From an uncultured Oscillospiraceae bacterium (GTDB lineage: Bacteria; Bacillota; Clostridia; Oscillospirales; Acutalibacteraceae): a stretch of 15,962 nt of DNA. How positions within the stretch are numbered: position 1 is the stretch's first letter; each line of letters opens with the position of its first letter. Positions 1 to 7,652 of the stretch are shown one piece after another. The stretch spans positions 1 through 15,962 of the forward strand of contig CAJMBP010000034.1 of NCBI GenBank assembly GCA_905211675.1. The letters are read 5' to 3'. The notes beneath the pieces are model-generated. The model was not told the origin of the DNA. It was given only the letters and a program-made list of their open reading frames with translations, and ran no database searches. The position numbers and the translations under genes are program-made.

Positions 1-62
1 GGGCTCGAACCTATGACCCTCTGCTTGTAAGGCAGATGCTCTCCCAGCTGAGCTATGCTCCC
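1..62 (-). tRNA. tRNA-Val (anticodon TAC), 3' part cut by window edge
   Basis: Read on the minus strand from 62, the sequence folds as a tRNA. The acceptor 5' strand is GGGAGCA, the D stem is GCTC/GAGC, and the anticodon stem TCTGC/GCAGA encloses the loop CTTACAA with anticodon TAC at its centre, which decodes GUA valine. The T arm starts ATAGG-TTCGAGC and runs off the left edge, so the 3' half of the T stem and the acceptor 3' strand are missing. A promoter lies 40-75 bp upstream. The anticodon assignment is read directly from the fold. Confidence 0.95.
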
Positions 63-108
63 ACGAAGCGCTGGCTCTGTTAATCGCAACTCACCGGCGA
101 CGGATATT

Positions 109-137
109 ATAATATCATAATGATTTTACAATGTCAA
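109..137 (-). promoter_or_regulatory. sigma-A promoter for tRNA-Val
   Basis: On the minus strand there is a perfect -35 TTGACA (132-137), a 17-bp spacer and a -10 TATTAT (109-114), predicting a start near 102 and a precursor leader of about 40 nt before the tRNA. The -35 begins only 8 bp after the hslO stop codon, and no terminator hairpin lies between hslO and this promoter, so hslO transcripts may run into the tRNA. Confidence 0.8.
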
Positions 138-145
138 GCATTTTT

Positions 146-1033
146 TTAATTTTTTTTATTTTTTGCAAAGCTTTTGAGCTCGTCGCGTGTAAAGGTGTAA
201 ACACTGTTGCAAAAACGGCACACGGTTTCGGCTTTTTCCATTTCCTCTGCCATCTCGTCAAGCTCTTTTTTATTTAAACTTTTAAGGGCTTTTTCAAATC
301 TTTCTCTTGAACAGTTGCATTTGTATTCGACCTCCTGCTCCTCAAGAATCTCGACCTCAAAGCCCGCAAGGGCAAGCCTTACAATCTGTTCAATGCTTTT
401 GCCCTCATCAAGAAAGGCGGTAATGGGTTTTATAGACTTAATATTATTTTCAAGCTTTGATATAACCTCTTCATAGCCGTGAGCGGCGGGTAACAGCTGA
501 ATAATATATCCGCCTGCGGCGCGCACGGTAAGGTCGGTATCAATAAGCACACCCAGCGCGCACACTGTGGGTATTTGTTCGCTTACGGCATAGTATGACG
601 CTATATCCTCGGCGATTTCGCCGGTCATCAGCGGAACCGAACCGTTATACGGCTCTTTTAACCCTAAATCTTTTATTACCAAAAGCGTGCCCTGTGTGCC
701 TACTGCGCCGCAAACGTCAAGCTTGCCGTTTGCTTTTAACGGTATTTCTACAATCGGGTTTGCGGCATAGCCGCGCACATTGCCGCGGCTGTCTGCCACC
801 GCCGTAAGCGCACCCGCGGGGCCGTCACCGTCAATTTTTACGGTGATTGTATCGTTTTCGCCCTTTAGGGCGTTGCCCATCATTGAAGTTGCGGTAATAA
901 GCCTGCCCAAAGCCGCCGTTACGCCAGCCGATGTTTTGTGGAGCTGCTCGGCGCGCGACACAATATCGGTGCTGTCAAGCGCAGTCGCCATAACCAAGCC
1001 GTCAGAGGTTATACATCTTATAAGTTTTCCCAT
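146..1033 (-). CDS. hslO: Hsp33 family redox-regulated chaperone
   Basis: This is a cytoplasmic holdase chaperone that binds unfolding proteins when oxidative stress forms disulfides and releases zinc. The 295-residue length is normal for the family. The N-terminal Hsp33 core begins with the typical pattern of a short strand followed by 'AEQLHKTS..VTAALGRLITATSMMG'-like residues. The C-terminal zinc switch is complete: C239-x-C241 and C272-x-x-C275, 30 residues apart. The ATG at 1033 is preceded by AAGGAA at good spacing. It follows the methyltransferase gene by 15 bp, making it the last gene of the dapF operon. No terminator is visible after its stop. Confidence 0.95.
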   Translation of the reverse strand: MGKLIRCITSDGLVMATALDSTDIVSRAEQLHKTSAGVTAALGRLITATSMMGNALKGENDTITVKIDGDGPAGALTAVADSRGNVRGYAANPIVEIPLKANGKLDVCGAVGTQGTLLVIKDLGLKEPYNGSVPLMTGEIAEDIASYYAVSEQIPTVCALGVLIDTDLTVRAAGGYIIQLLPAAHGYEEVISKLENNIKSIKPITAFLDEGKSIEQIVRLALAGFEVEILEEQEVEYKCNCSRERFEKALKSLNKKELDEMAEEMEKAETVCRFCNSVYTFTRDELKSFAKNKKN

Positions 1034-1048
1034 TATAAAGCTTCCTTT

Positions 1049-1783
1049 TTACATTTTTCGGGTTACATAAACTACACGCTGTGTAGTGTCACAAGGCTTG
1101 TTTTGCGACATTTCTTCATATATCGCTTCGGTTTTAAGCCCCGCTTTATTTAATGCGTTTTCAATTTCTGCGGATGTGTAAGCGCGCTCGCAAAAGCTTT
1201 CTCCCGTACGAAGATAAACATTGTCCTCACGAGTAAAAAAATCAAGGTTAATCTCAACTGTATTATTGCCTTGATATTCATTCTGCCACACGCAGTAAAC
1301 ATCATTTGTATCAATCACAAAGGTATTGTTGCCCAAAACGCAGCTGTGCTTATACTCGGTATTAAGGTCAAAAATAAAAAGCCTGTCTTTTTCAAGAAAA
1401 AGCGACACGCGTGCAATCGCACTGCAAAAATCGCCGTAGTCGGTTATATGATTAAGACTGTCAAGGCAGCATATTGCGCCATCTACCGTGCCGTAAAGGT
1501 CTAACTCGGCGGCGTCCTGACAAAGATAAAGTATGTCATTTTGCTGCTCTGCGGATTTTTCACGCGCTATCGACAACATATCGTAGGATATATCGACGCC
1601 TATTACCGAAACGCCTTTATTTGCAAACCGATTGCTGAATTCGCCCGTGCCGCAGGCTAAATCGAGCATTAGGGTAGGCGCGCGGTCAAATTTTTCAAAA
1701 AGAGAATAAAGATAATCGGTACGCTTTTGATAATCGACATTCTGCATTAAAATGTCATAACTATACGCAAATTCACTATACAT
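1049..1783 (-). CDS. class I SAM-dependent methyltransferase
   Basis: This 244-residue protein has a Rossmann-type SAM-binding fold. Motif I is LDLACGTGEFS (D41 to G47 region), followed by an acidic residue at the end of strand beta2 in GVDISYDML. The N-terminus MYSEFAYSYDILM resembles the YqeM/Methyltransf_25 type found in Firmicutes. The methyl acceptor cannot be told from sequence. The start codon overlaps the 3' end of the yerC gene by 8 bp (ATGTATAG), which indicates translational coupling, and hslO follows 15 bp downstream. No signal peptide or membrane segment is seen, so it is probably cytoplasmic. The family call is firm; the function is unknown. Confidence 0.88.
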   Translation of the reverse strand: MYSEFAYSYDILMQNVDYQKRTDYLYSLFEKFDRAPTLMLDLACGTGEFSNRFANKGVSVIGVDISYDMLSIAREKSAEQQNDILYLCQDAAELDLYGTVDGAICCLDSLNHITDYGDFCSAIARVSLFLEKDRLFIFDLNTEYKHSCVLGNNTFVIDTNDVYCVWQNEYQGNNTVEINLDFFTREDNVYLRTGESFCERAYTSAEIENALNKAGLKTEAIYEEMSQNKPCDTTQRVVYVTRKM

Positions 1784-2048
1784 TTTTTAGCCTTTCAAGC
1801 ACGGTTTTACTGCCCTCGCTCATGGTGCGGCTTACACGGCTGATTGTTGCGGTCGAAGCCCCCGTTTGCTCAACTATGTCATTGTAAACCTTACCCTCGC
1901 TCAACATTTTTGCCACCGCAAAGCGCTGTGCTAACGATTTAATCTCTTTAGGGGTGCATAAATCTTCAAACAGACGGCGGCATTCCTCCTCGCTTTCAAG
2001 TGTCATAACCGCGCTGTAAAGAAGTTTGGAATAATCTTTTTCTCTCAT
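1776..2048 (-). CDS. yerC: YerC/TrpR-related DNA-binding protein
   Basis: This 90-residue protein belongs to the YerC/YecD family, relatives of the TrpR repressor. It is nearly all helical and carries a predicted helix-turn-helix around residues 48-75 (YNDIVEQTGASTATISRVSR). The frame is open further upstream to 2126, but the start at 2048 is chosen because AAGGGAG lies 8 nt before this ATG, and a longer form would run deep into dapF. Its ribosome binding site overlaps the dapF stop codon, and its own 3' end overlaps the methyltransferase start, so it is co-translated in the operon. The family has no known corepressor in general. A candidate operator exists at the dapF promoter, but linking the two is inference. 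Confidence 0.87.
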   Translation of the reverse strand: MREKDYSKLLYSAVMTLESEEECRRLFEDLCTPKEIKSLAQRFAVAKMLSEGKVYNDIVEQTGASTATISRVSRTMSEGSKTVLERLKNV

Positions 2049-2061
2049 ATGTGTTGCTCCC

Positions 2062-2907
2062 TTAATACTCATATATTCCGTCAAAAACCTTTTCGGCGCC
2101 GCCGCGCATAAACACAGTGCCGTCACACATATAGGTTATAAACAAATCTCCGCCCGCAAGGTGAACGGTAATTTCGGTATCACGCTTGCAATGGCCGTTA
2201 ACAACCGCCGCCGCAACAGCCGCACACGCACCCGTGCCACAGGCAAAGGTTTCGCCGCTTCCGCGCTCCCAAACGCGCATTTGCAGTGTGCTGTCATCTA
2301 TAACGCGAATAAACTCGGTGTTTACCCTTTCGGGAAACATTTTATGATGTTCAAATTCGGGACCTATCGCTTCAAGGTTAAGACTGTCGATTTCATCACA
2401 GAACACAACCGCGTGCGGATTGCCCATAGAAACCGCCGTTATATTATATTGCTTGCCTTGAACGATTATCGGTTTGTCTATAACCGCATCACAGTCTGAA
2501 ATCACGGGTATTTTTGCGGGCGTAAACTCGGCGCAGCCCATATCAACCGTAACCGACGCCGCTTTGCCGTTTACATCGGTGATTTCAAGCGTTTTTATGC
2601 CGCTTAAGGTTTCAACCGTCAGCTTGCTTTTGTGCGCTATGCCGTTGTCATAAATAAACTTGCCGACACACCGAATACCGTTGCCACACATTTTGCCCTC
2701 ACTGCCGTCAAGGTTAAACATACGCATTTTGGCATCTGCCACATTTGAAGGGCAGATTAAAATCACCCCGTCGGCGCCTACGCTGAAACGCCGCGGCGAC
2801 ATTTTAACCGCCAATTCGGCCGGATTTCTCACACTTTGCTCAAAGCAGTTTATATATACATAATCATTACCTATGCCGTGCATTTTTGTAAATTTAATTT
2901 TTGCCAT
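2062..2907 (-). CDS. dapF: diaminopimelate epimerase
   Basis: DapF converts LL- to meso-diaminopimelate in the lysine and peptidoglycan precursor pathway, without a cofactor, using two cysteines as the base and acid pair. Both are present: C74 in MCGNGIRC and C223 in FACGTGACA. The length of 281 residues and the N-terminus KFTKMHGIGNDYVYI are typical. The ATG at 2907 has a modest ribosome binding site (GGACGG about 8-9 nt upstream). It is the first gene of the operon with yerC, the methyltransferase and hslO, and it has a strong promoter with a dyad at the start point. An intact meso-DAP route fits a Gram-positive rod-type cell wall. Confidence 0.97.
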   Translation of the reverse strand: MAKIKFTKMHGIGNDYVYINCFEQSVRNPAELAVKMSPRRFSVGADGVILICPSNVADAKMRMFNLDGSEGKMCGNGIRCVGKFIYDNGIAHKSKLTVETLSGIKTLEITDVNGKAASVTVDMGCAEFTPAKIPVISDCDAVIDKPIIVQGKQYNITAVSMGNPHAVVFCDEIDSLNLEAIGPEFEHHKMFPERVNTEFIRVIDDSTLQMRVWERGSGETFACGTGACAAVAAAVVNGHCKRDTEITVHLAGGDLFITYMCDGTVFMRGGAEKVFDGIYEY

Positions 2908-2932
2908 AATTACGACCGTCCGAAATAAAAAT

Positions 2933-2961
2933 GATTGGTTAAACAGGCAGTCTAACCAATC
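2933..2961 (-). promoter_or_regulatory. perfect dyad at the dapF transcription start
   Basis: GATTGGTTA (2933-2941) and TAACCAATC (2953-2961) form a perfect 9-bp inverted repeat around an 11-bp centre. The half-site centres are 20 bp apart, about two helical turns, and the predicted start point falls inside the upstream arm. This geometry fits a repressor operator. On the minus strand it is followed by ATTTTTATTT, so it could instead be a weak AT-rich terminator for the upstream zinc-ribbon gene. Which of the two it is cannot be decided from sequence. Confidence 0.6.
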
Positions 2962-2964
2962 GTT

Positions 2965-2993
2965 ATTATAAAATAAGGTAAAATTAAAGTCAA
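2965..2993 (-). promoter_or_regulatory. strong sigma-A promoter of the dapF operon
   Basis: On the minus strand: -35 TTGACT (2988-2993), a spacer of exactly 17 bp, and -10 TATAAT (2965-2970). The start point should fall near 2957-2960, giving a leader of about 50 nt before dapF. The -35 begins 10 bp after the stop codon of the upstream zinc-ribbon gene. Confidence 0.85.
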
Positions 2994-3003
2994 CACAAAA
3001 CTT

Positions 3004-3411
3004 TTACGCTTTAAAGACATAAACCTTGAATTTTTTATTGCATTTCGGGCAAACCGTGGTGTGCTTGCCCTTTCGCCGCGGCAGGCGAAGCACCGCGTGG
3101 CAACCGGGGCATTTTTTGTATATATGTGTGCAATCAGCCCTGCGTTGGCGGTGAATATTCTGTTTTTCTTTAATCTTTGAAATCAGCCGTGCAAGCACGC
3201 GGTTTTCACGCCTGCGCGCCTCCCAATTTCTTGAAAAGACTCTAAACAGTGCATAAATCATTACAGCATATACAACAAGCTGTAAAACAAGCGACCTTAC
3301 AAAGCAGTTTATCACAGATAATGCGGCAGATACCGAAAACAGCACATAAAACAGCCCGTCAACGCCGTAACGACCGCTCATAAACTGCATAAGCTTGTAT
3401 CTGAAATTCAT
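3004..3411 (-). CDS. small membrane protein with C-terminal zinc ribbon
   Basis: This is an unnamed 135-residue protein. Residues about 18-60 contain two closely spaced hydrophobic segments (LFYVLFSVSAALSVI and LVLQLVVYAVMIYALF). A basic, probably helical stretch (about 63-95) follows. A C-terminal zinc ribbon has two knuckles, CPGC and CPKC, separated by about 19 residues. The plan suggests a membrane-anchored protein with the zinc ribbon on the cytoplasmic side next to the positive stretch. The ATG is preceded by AGAGG at suitable spacing. It is divergent from comM and lies upstream of dapF, and its stop is 10 bp from the dapF -35. Similar two-TM zinc-ribbon proteins occur in clostridia; I know of no assigned function. 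Confidence 0.8.
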   Translation of the reverse strand: MNFRYKLMQFMSGRYGVDGLFYVLFSVSAALSVINCFVRSLVLQLVVYAVMIYALFRVFSRNWEARRRENRVLARLISKIKEKQNIHRQRRADCTHIYKKCPGCHAVLRLPRRKGKHTTVCPKCNKKFKVYVFKA

Positions 3412-3440
3412 TCTTAAAACCTCTTTTCATAAATATTATA
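3412..3440 (-). promoter_or_regulatory. ribosome binding site and possible -10 of the zinc-ribbon gene
   Basis: Minus-strand AGAGG sits 8-9 nt before the ATG at 3411, and TATAAT lies a little further upstream (about 3433-3438). A clear -35 at 17 bp is missing; TTAACA about 20 bp upstream is the nearest match. The rest of the spacer is AT-rich and shared with the divergent comM promoter. Confidence 0.35.
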
Positions 3441-3482
3441 TATATTAAAACAGAAAAAATTGTTAACTTAAGCTTAAAGTTT

Positions 3483-3511
3483 TTGCAATATAGTGTGAAA
3501 TATGTTAAAAT
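3483..3511 (+). promoter_or_regulatory. candidate promoter for comM
   Basis: -35 TTGCAA (3483-3488), a 17-bp spacer, and -10 TAAAAT (3506-3511), giving a start near 3518. The resulting leader is only about 27 nt to the preferred ATG at 3545. The first ATG at 3530 would have a leader of about 12 nt with no ribosome binding site. Confidence 0.6.
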
Positions 3512-3544
3512 AGGTTAAATAAATTTATTATGGGGTTTCAGAAT

Positions 3545-5068
3545 ATGTTTTCTATGGTAAAAAGCGTAGGAATTTTCGGAATTTACTCTTATATGCTTAA
3601 TATCGAGGCGGATGTTTCGGGCGGTCTGCCCTGCTTTGATGTGGTGGGTCTGCCCGATACTGCGGTAAAAGAATCTCGCGACCGCGTGCGCGCCGCGATA
3701 AAAAACTGCGGATTTACATTTCCGACAGGCAGAATAACGGTAAATCTTGCTCCTGCCGACAAGAAAAAAGAGGGCGCGGTTTATGACCTGCCCATTTTAG
3801 TTTCGATACTTTTAGCGTCGGATCAACTAAAAGCCAATACCGAAAGCTGTGCATTTTTGGGCGAGGTATCGCTTGACGGCAAAGTGCGCCGCGTAAACGG
3901 CGTGCTTGCAATGGTTATAACCGCTAGACAAAGCGGAATTCGCAACATTTTTGTGCCGCTTGAAAATGCCGCCGAGGGCGCCGTAGTCGAGGGCATAAAT
4001 GTTTACGGAGTATCCGACATAAAACAGCTTATAGACCACCTGACGGGCTTTACCGCTTTGACGCCCGCAAAGCCCGCGCCACACTCCGATTCGGGGGTTT
4101 TGTCGGCAATGGATTTCAGCGAAGTTAAGGGTCAGATTACTGCAAAAAAAGCGCTTGAAATTGCCGCCGCAGGCAATCACAACATATTGCTTATCGGCCC
4201 TCCGGGTTCGGGCAAAAGCATGCTTGCAAAGCGTCTGCCGACTATTCTGCCGCCTATGACCTTTGACGAATCAATCGAAACCACCAAGATACATTCGGTG
4301 GCAGGCGCGCTTAACAGCGCAAATCCGATGGTAACAACAAGACCTTTCCGTTCGCCGCATCACACAATATCCTCGGTGGGACTCACAGGCGGCGGTACCA
4401 TACCCAAGCCGGGTGAGATTTCACTTGCGCACAACGGCGTGCTGTTTTTGGACGAGCTGCCCGAGTTTAAACGCGACGCTATGGAAGCGCTCAGGCAACC
4501 GCTTGAAGACGGCACCGTAACCGTATCGCGCGTGTCGGGCACCGTTACATACCCGAGCTCTATAATTTTAGTTGCGGCAATGAACCCGTGCGCGTGCGGA
4601 TATTACGGGCACCCGAGCAAGCCCTGCACCTGCTCTCAAAATTCGGTGCATAAATATTTAAACAGAATTTCGGGTCCTCTGCTCGACAGGCTTGACCTGC
4701 ATGTCGAAGTGCCGCCCGTAGATTACAAATCGCTTTCTGACAAAACAGCGGGCGAAACCTCGGCGCAAATTCGCGAGCGCGTTACCAAGGCGCGCCTTAT
4801 TCAGATAGAACGCTACAAGGGCACCGGCATTACCTGCAATGCGCATCTTACCCCGTCGCTGTTGCGCAAACACTGCATTATGACCGATGAGGCTTCAAAT
4901 TATTTAAGCCGCAGTTTTGACGCAATGGGGCTTTCGGCGCGTGCTTATGACCGCATACTTAAGGTTGCAAGAACGGTTGCCGACCTAAAAGGCAATGATA
5001 TAATTCAAAAAGAAGATGTCGGCGCGGCGCTTCGTTTCAGAAGCCTTGACCGAAAATATTGGGAATAA
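3545..5068 (+). CDS. comM: YifB/ComM family Mg chelatase-like AAA+ ATPase
   Basis: This protein joins an N-terminal Lon-S5/ChlI-like domain (about 1-165), a AAA+ ATPase core and a C-terminal Mg-chelatase helical domain. Walker A GPPGSGKS is at about 218-225 and Walker B LFLDE at about 300-304. The family Cys cluster NPCACGYYGHPSKPCTCS follows. In Gram-negative bacteria ComM is a branch-migration helicase that helps integrate transforming DNA; in Firmicutes the role is less settled. The frame is open from an ATG at 3530, but the ATG at 3545 has GGGG 9 nt before it and fits the family N-terminus, so 507 residues is preferred. A third ATG at 3554 is possible. It is divergent from the zinc-ribbon gene and convergent with the AI-2E permease gene. 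Confidence 0.93.
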   Translation: MFSMVKSVGIFGIYSYMLNIEADVSGGLPCFDVVGLPDTAVKESRDRVRAAIKNCGFTFPTGRITVNLAPADKKKEGAVYDLPILVSILLASDQLKANTESCAFLGEVSLDGKVRRVNGVLAMVITARQSGIRNIFVPLENAAEGAVVEGINVYGVSDIKQLIDHLTGFTALTPAKPAPHSDSGVLSAMDFSEVKGQITAKKALEIAAAGNHNILLIGPPGSGKSMLAKRLPTILPPMTFDESIETTKIHSVAGALNSANPMVTTRPFRSPHHTISSVGLTGGGTIPKPGEISLAHNGVLFLDELPEFKRDAMEALRQPLEDGTVTVSRVSGTVTYPSSIILVAAMNPCACGYYGHPSKPCTCSQNSVHKYLNRISGPLLDRLDLHVEVPPVDYKSLSDKTAGETSAQIRERVTKARLIQIERYKGTGITCNAHLTPSLLRKHCIMTDEASNYLSRSFDAMGLSARAYDRILKVARTVADLKGNDIIQKEDVGAALRFRSLDRKYWE

Positions 5069-5078
5069 AAATATTAAA

Positions 5079-5118
5079 TGTGGGCTGTAAAAAAAACGCG
5101 GTTTTTTTACAGCCCACA
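5079..5118. terminator. bidirectional hairpin between comM and the AI-2E permease gene
   Basis: A 17-bp perfect stem: arm TGTGGGCTGT plus seven A, a six-base loop AACGCGG-like centre, then seven T plus ACAGCCCACA. It lies between two convergent stop codons (5068 and 5126). The A/T tracts are inside the stem rather than after it. The minus-strand exit is followed by ATTTAATATTTTTATT and the plus-strand exit by GTGTTTTATT, so both directions have a T-rich tail. Confidence 0.8.
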
Positions 5119-5125
5119 CAGTGTT

Positions 5126-6349
5126 TTATTCTGATTGTTCTTTCTGCGATACCTGTTCGGGTTGAGCTTCGATTTCTTCGGTCTTTCTGTTTATATATTT
5201 TCTGAACAGTACATACAATACCGAGCATACAGGCACGCTGAACAGCATACCGGCTACGCCGAACAGGCCGCCTCCTATTGTTACGGCCGTAAGCACCCAA
5301 ATGCCCGGAAGTCCTACCGATTTGCCGACTACGCGTGGATAAATTAAATTGCCCTCAAGCTGTTGAAGCACAATTATAAACACTACAAACCAAAAGGCTT
5401 TCAGCGGGTTTTCGAGCAATATTAAGAACGCTCCTATACCCGTGCCTATAAACGCGCCGAAAATAGGTATAAGTGCCGTAAAACCTATTAGCACCGATAT
5501 GATTCCCGCGTAAGGCATACCGAATATCAGCATGCCTATAAAACACAGCGTTCCTATTATGCACGCTTCGGTAAACTGACCTGTCACAAACTTTGTAAAT
5601 ATATCGTTTGTAAGCGCCGTAAAATCAATAATTCTTTTGGCTCTGTCGGGGCAAAACAGCGCGCGTATGATTTTGTTCGCCTGACGGCCCAAGGTTTCCT
5701 TTTGCGCCAGTACATAGATTGAAAATACCGTTCCCAACACCAAATCAACAACGGCAGACGCTATTGACGCCGTGAAATTAAATGTGGTATTTATAACATT
5801 TCCGCCGTAACTGCTTATTACATTTGTCGCTATTTCGGTAACCTTATTTATGTCGAGTGTAATTTCGGGAAGCTCAAAATTATACCGTGCAAAAAATTCT
5901 ACCGCCGAATTGTACCACTGTTCGACCGTTTTTGCATATTGCGGAACCTTGTCGGCAAAGGAGATAACCGTATCCTTAAAAGCGGGTATAACCATAAACA
6001 CAATGGCAAAAAACGCTCCGAAGACTATAAGAAAGCTTAACGCCAAGCAAACAGGCCGTCTTAATTTTGAAACAAGCTTTTTATTTTTTAATTTTTTCCA
6101 GATGAAATTCCAAAATCTTTCAAGCGGCCTAAGCAGTAAGTTAACAACATAAGCCGCACAAAGACCTATTATAAACGGAGAAAGCAACGAAATTGCCGAC
6201 GAGATAAAACGGGTTATTTTTTGCGGCTCGGTCACAACCACATAAGCCAATGCTACCATAATAAGTATTGCGGCTATGTATTTTAATGTTCTGCGATTAA
6301 GCGGTAACGAAAACTGTATTTTTTCGTCGGGGGTTTTTTTATCCTTCAT
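5126..6349 (-). CDS. AI-2E family transporter-like membrane protein
   Basis: This 407-residue polytopic membrane protein is of the AI-2E/PerM (UPF0118) family. Hydrophobic segments appear at about 30-48, 52-75, 95-125, around 195-215, and a dense C-terminal cluster at about 255-395. The family signature near the C-terminus is present (YPRVVGKSVGLPGIWVL, then GGGLFGVAGMLFSVPV). Named members export autoinducer-2 or act as Na+/H+ antiporters, so the substrate here is unknown. The N- and C-termini are charged and predicted to be cytoplasmic. The ATG has AAGGA upstream that overlaps the CNNM stop codon; only 2 bp separate the two genes, so they are co-transcribed. Confidence 0.9.
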   Translation of the reverse strand: MKDKKTPDEKIQFSLPLNRRTLKYIAAILIMVALAYVVVTEPQKITRFISSAISLLSPFIIGLCAAYVVNLLLRPLERFWNFIWKKLKNKKLVSKLRRPVCLALSFLIVFGAFFAIVFMVIPAFKDTVISFADKVPQYAKTVEQWYNSAVEFFARYNFELPEITLDINKVTEIATNVISSYGGNVINTTFNFTASIASAVVDLVLGTVFSIYVLAQKETLGRQANKIIRALFCPDRAKRIIDFTALTNDIFTKFVTGQFTEACIIGTLCFIGMLIFGMPYAGIISVLIGFTALIPIFGAFIGTGIGAFLILLENPLKAFWFVVFIIVLQQLEGNLIYPRVVGKSVGLPGIWVLTAVTIGGGLFGVAGMLFSVPVCSVLYVLFRKYINRKTEEIEAQPEQVSQKEQSE

Positions 6350-6351
6350 TT

Positions 6352-7608
6352 TTATTCCTTTTCTTCCTGATTTTCATCGGACAAATCGTGTTTTTCAACC
6401 TTTATTACAGATGCTCGGTGCGAATCTGTTTCGGTAACCGTAACTACAAGATTTTCAAAAACGAAGCTGTCGTTTACATTCGGGATATTGCCAATCTGTT
6501 CGGCAACCCAGCCGCCGACCGACACACTGTCGGATTCGGTTTCAATATTGAATTCCTCACAAAAATCGTCAAGGTTCATATTACAGTCGATAATAAAGGT
6601 GTTCTCATCGAGCTCTTTAAATTCTTCTACAACCTCATCGTGCTCATCCCATATATCGCCGACAAGCTGTTCGAGAATATCCTCCATAGTGACAATGCCC
6701 AGCGTTCCGCCGTATTCGTCAACAACAACCGCCATGTGAGATTTTTCTCTTTGAAGCTTTTTCAGCAGATCGTCTGCCCTTTCGGACTGATGAACAAAAA
6801 GAACGGGAGAAATAATATCTTTTATGGGTGCCGTAGTTATGCCGCTGCCGACATAAAAATCTTTCTGATGTATTACTCCGATGATATTGTCAATGTTATC
6901 CTCATAAATCGGTATGCGCGAAAATCTTGTTTCGGCAAAGGTTTGCGCAATCTCCTTTTTGGCAGAGTCCAAAGGCAACGCCTCAAGGTCAACGCGGTGG
7001 GTTAAAATGTCCTCTGCCTTAAGGTCGGAAAATTCAATAGCGTTTCGAAGCAGGTCGCCCTCGTCGGTGTCGATGTCGCCGTCGTGCTCGGCCTCTTCAA
7101 CCATCATCAAAAATTCTTCCTGCGTTAAGTTATCCTCCTGCTCGACCTTAAACAGCTTACCCACAAGCTTTTTCCAAAGCGAGAATATAAAGTTAAGAGG
7201 AAGAAACACCCAAATAAAAATGCGTATAAACGGCGCCGAAAACATTGCAAACTTTTCGGGAAAATCGTTAGCTATGCTTTTGGGCGTTATTTCGCCGAAA
7301 ATCAAAACCGCAACCGTTACCACTGCGGTTGATACCGCAGCTCCGCTCGGCAGTTTTAATTTTTCAACAAAAAGCAGTGTTGCAACCGAGGCTAAAAGTA
7401 TGTTGACGATATTATTTCCTATAAGTATTGTAGATATAAGTCTGTCGTACTTATCGGCAAGGCTTGCGGCAAGCTCGGCCTTTTTATTGCCCTTTTCGGC
7501 AAGAGCCCTGAGTCTTGTTTTGTTTGCACACGAAAACGCCGTTTCGGTAGCGGAAAAATACGCCGAAGATAAAAGGCATATTACCATTATAATAATGTAT
7601 GTTGTCAT
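6352..7608 (-). CDS. CNNM / CorC-HlyC family membrane protein with CBS domains
   Basis: This 418-residue protein has the full order of the family. A DUF21 (CNNM) transmembrane domain with about four hydrophobic segments spans about 1-135. A pair of CBS domains spans about 195-320. The hallmark VVVDEYGGTLGIVTMEDILEQ has D297 and G300-G301, followed by LVGDIWDEHDE. A C-terminal CorC_HlyC domain (about 335-410) ends in an acidic tail. Bacterial relatives such as CorC, and MpfA/YhdP in Gram-positives, are tied to Mg2+ (and Co2+) efflux or resistance; older annotations call them hemolysins. AAGGAG lies 10 nt before the ATG. No promoter is visible between the start codon and the attenuator-like hairpin at 7678-7722, so expression probably comes from the promoter at 7825-7853 through that hairpin. 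Confidence 0.92.
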   Translation of the reverse strand: MTTYIIIMVICLLSSAYFSATETAFSCANKTRLRALAEKGNKKAELAASLADKYDRLISTILIGNNIVNILLASVATLLFVEKLKLPSGAAVSTAVVTVAVLIFGEITPKSIANDFPEKFAMFSAPFIRIFIWVFLPLNFIFSLWKKLVGKLFKVEQEDNLTQEEFLMMVEEAEHDGDIDTDEGDLLRNAIEFSDLKAEDILTHRVDLEALPLDSAKKEIAQTFAETRFSRIPIYEDNIDNIIGVIHQKDFYVGSGITTAPIKDIISPVLFVHQSERADDLLKKLQREKSHMAVVVDEYGGTLGIVTMEDILEQLVGDIWDEHDEVVEEFKELDENTFIIDCNMNLDDFCEEFNIETESDSVSVGGWVAEQIGNIPNVNDSFVFENLVVTVTETDSHRASVIKVEKHDLSDENQEEKE

Positions 7609-7652
7609 GAAATTATTACTCCTTAAAATGTGTGTTTAAAGCCGCAGTCCGT

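Noticed and set aside
2049..2126. N-terminal extension of YerC by 26 residues
   Set aside because: It lies inside dapF, and the AAGGGAG site sits directly before the shorter start.
3466..3480. TTAAGCTTAA palindrome between the zinc-ribbon gene and comM
   Set aside because: A 10-bp AT-rich palindrome in AT-rich spacer DNA is not enough to call a site.
6388..7005. A 205-residue plus-strand frame opposite the CNNM C-terminal half
   Set aside because: Another antisense shadow of the CBS/CorC region, without start signal or domain.
6914..7639. A 241-residue plus-strand frame opposite the CNNM gene
   Set aside because: It is antisense to a well-supported gene, Ser/Thr/Ala-rich without any recognised motif, and lacks a ribosome binding site; it is a codon-usage shadow.
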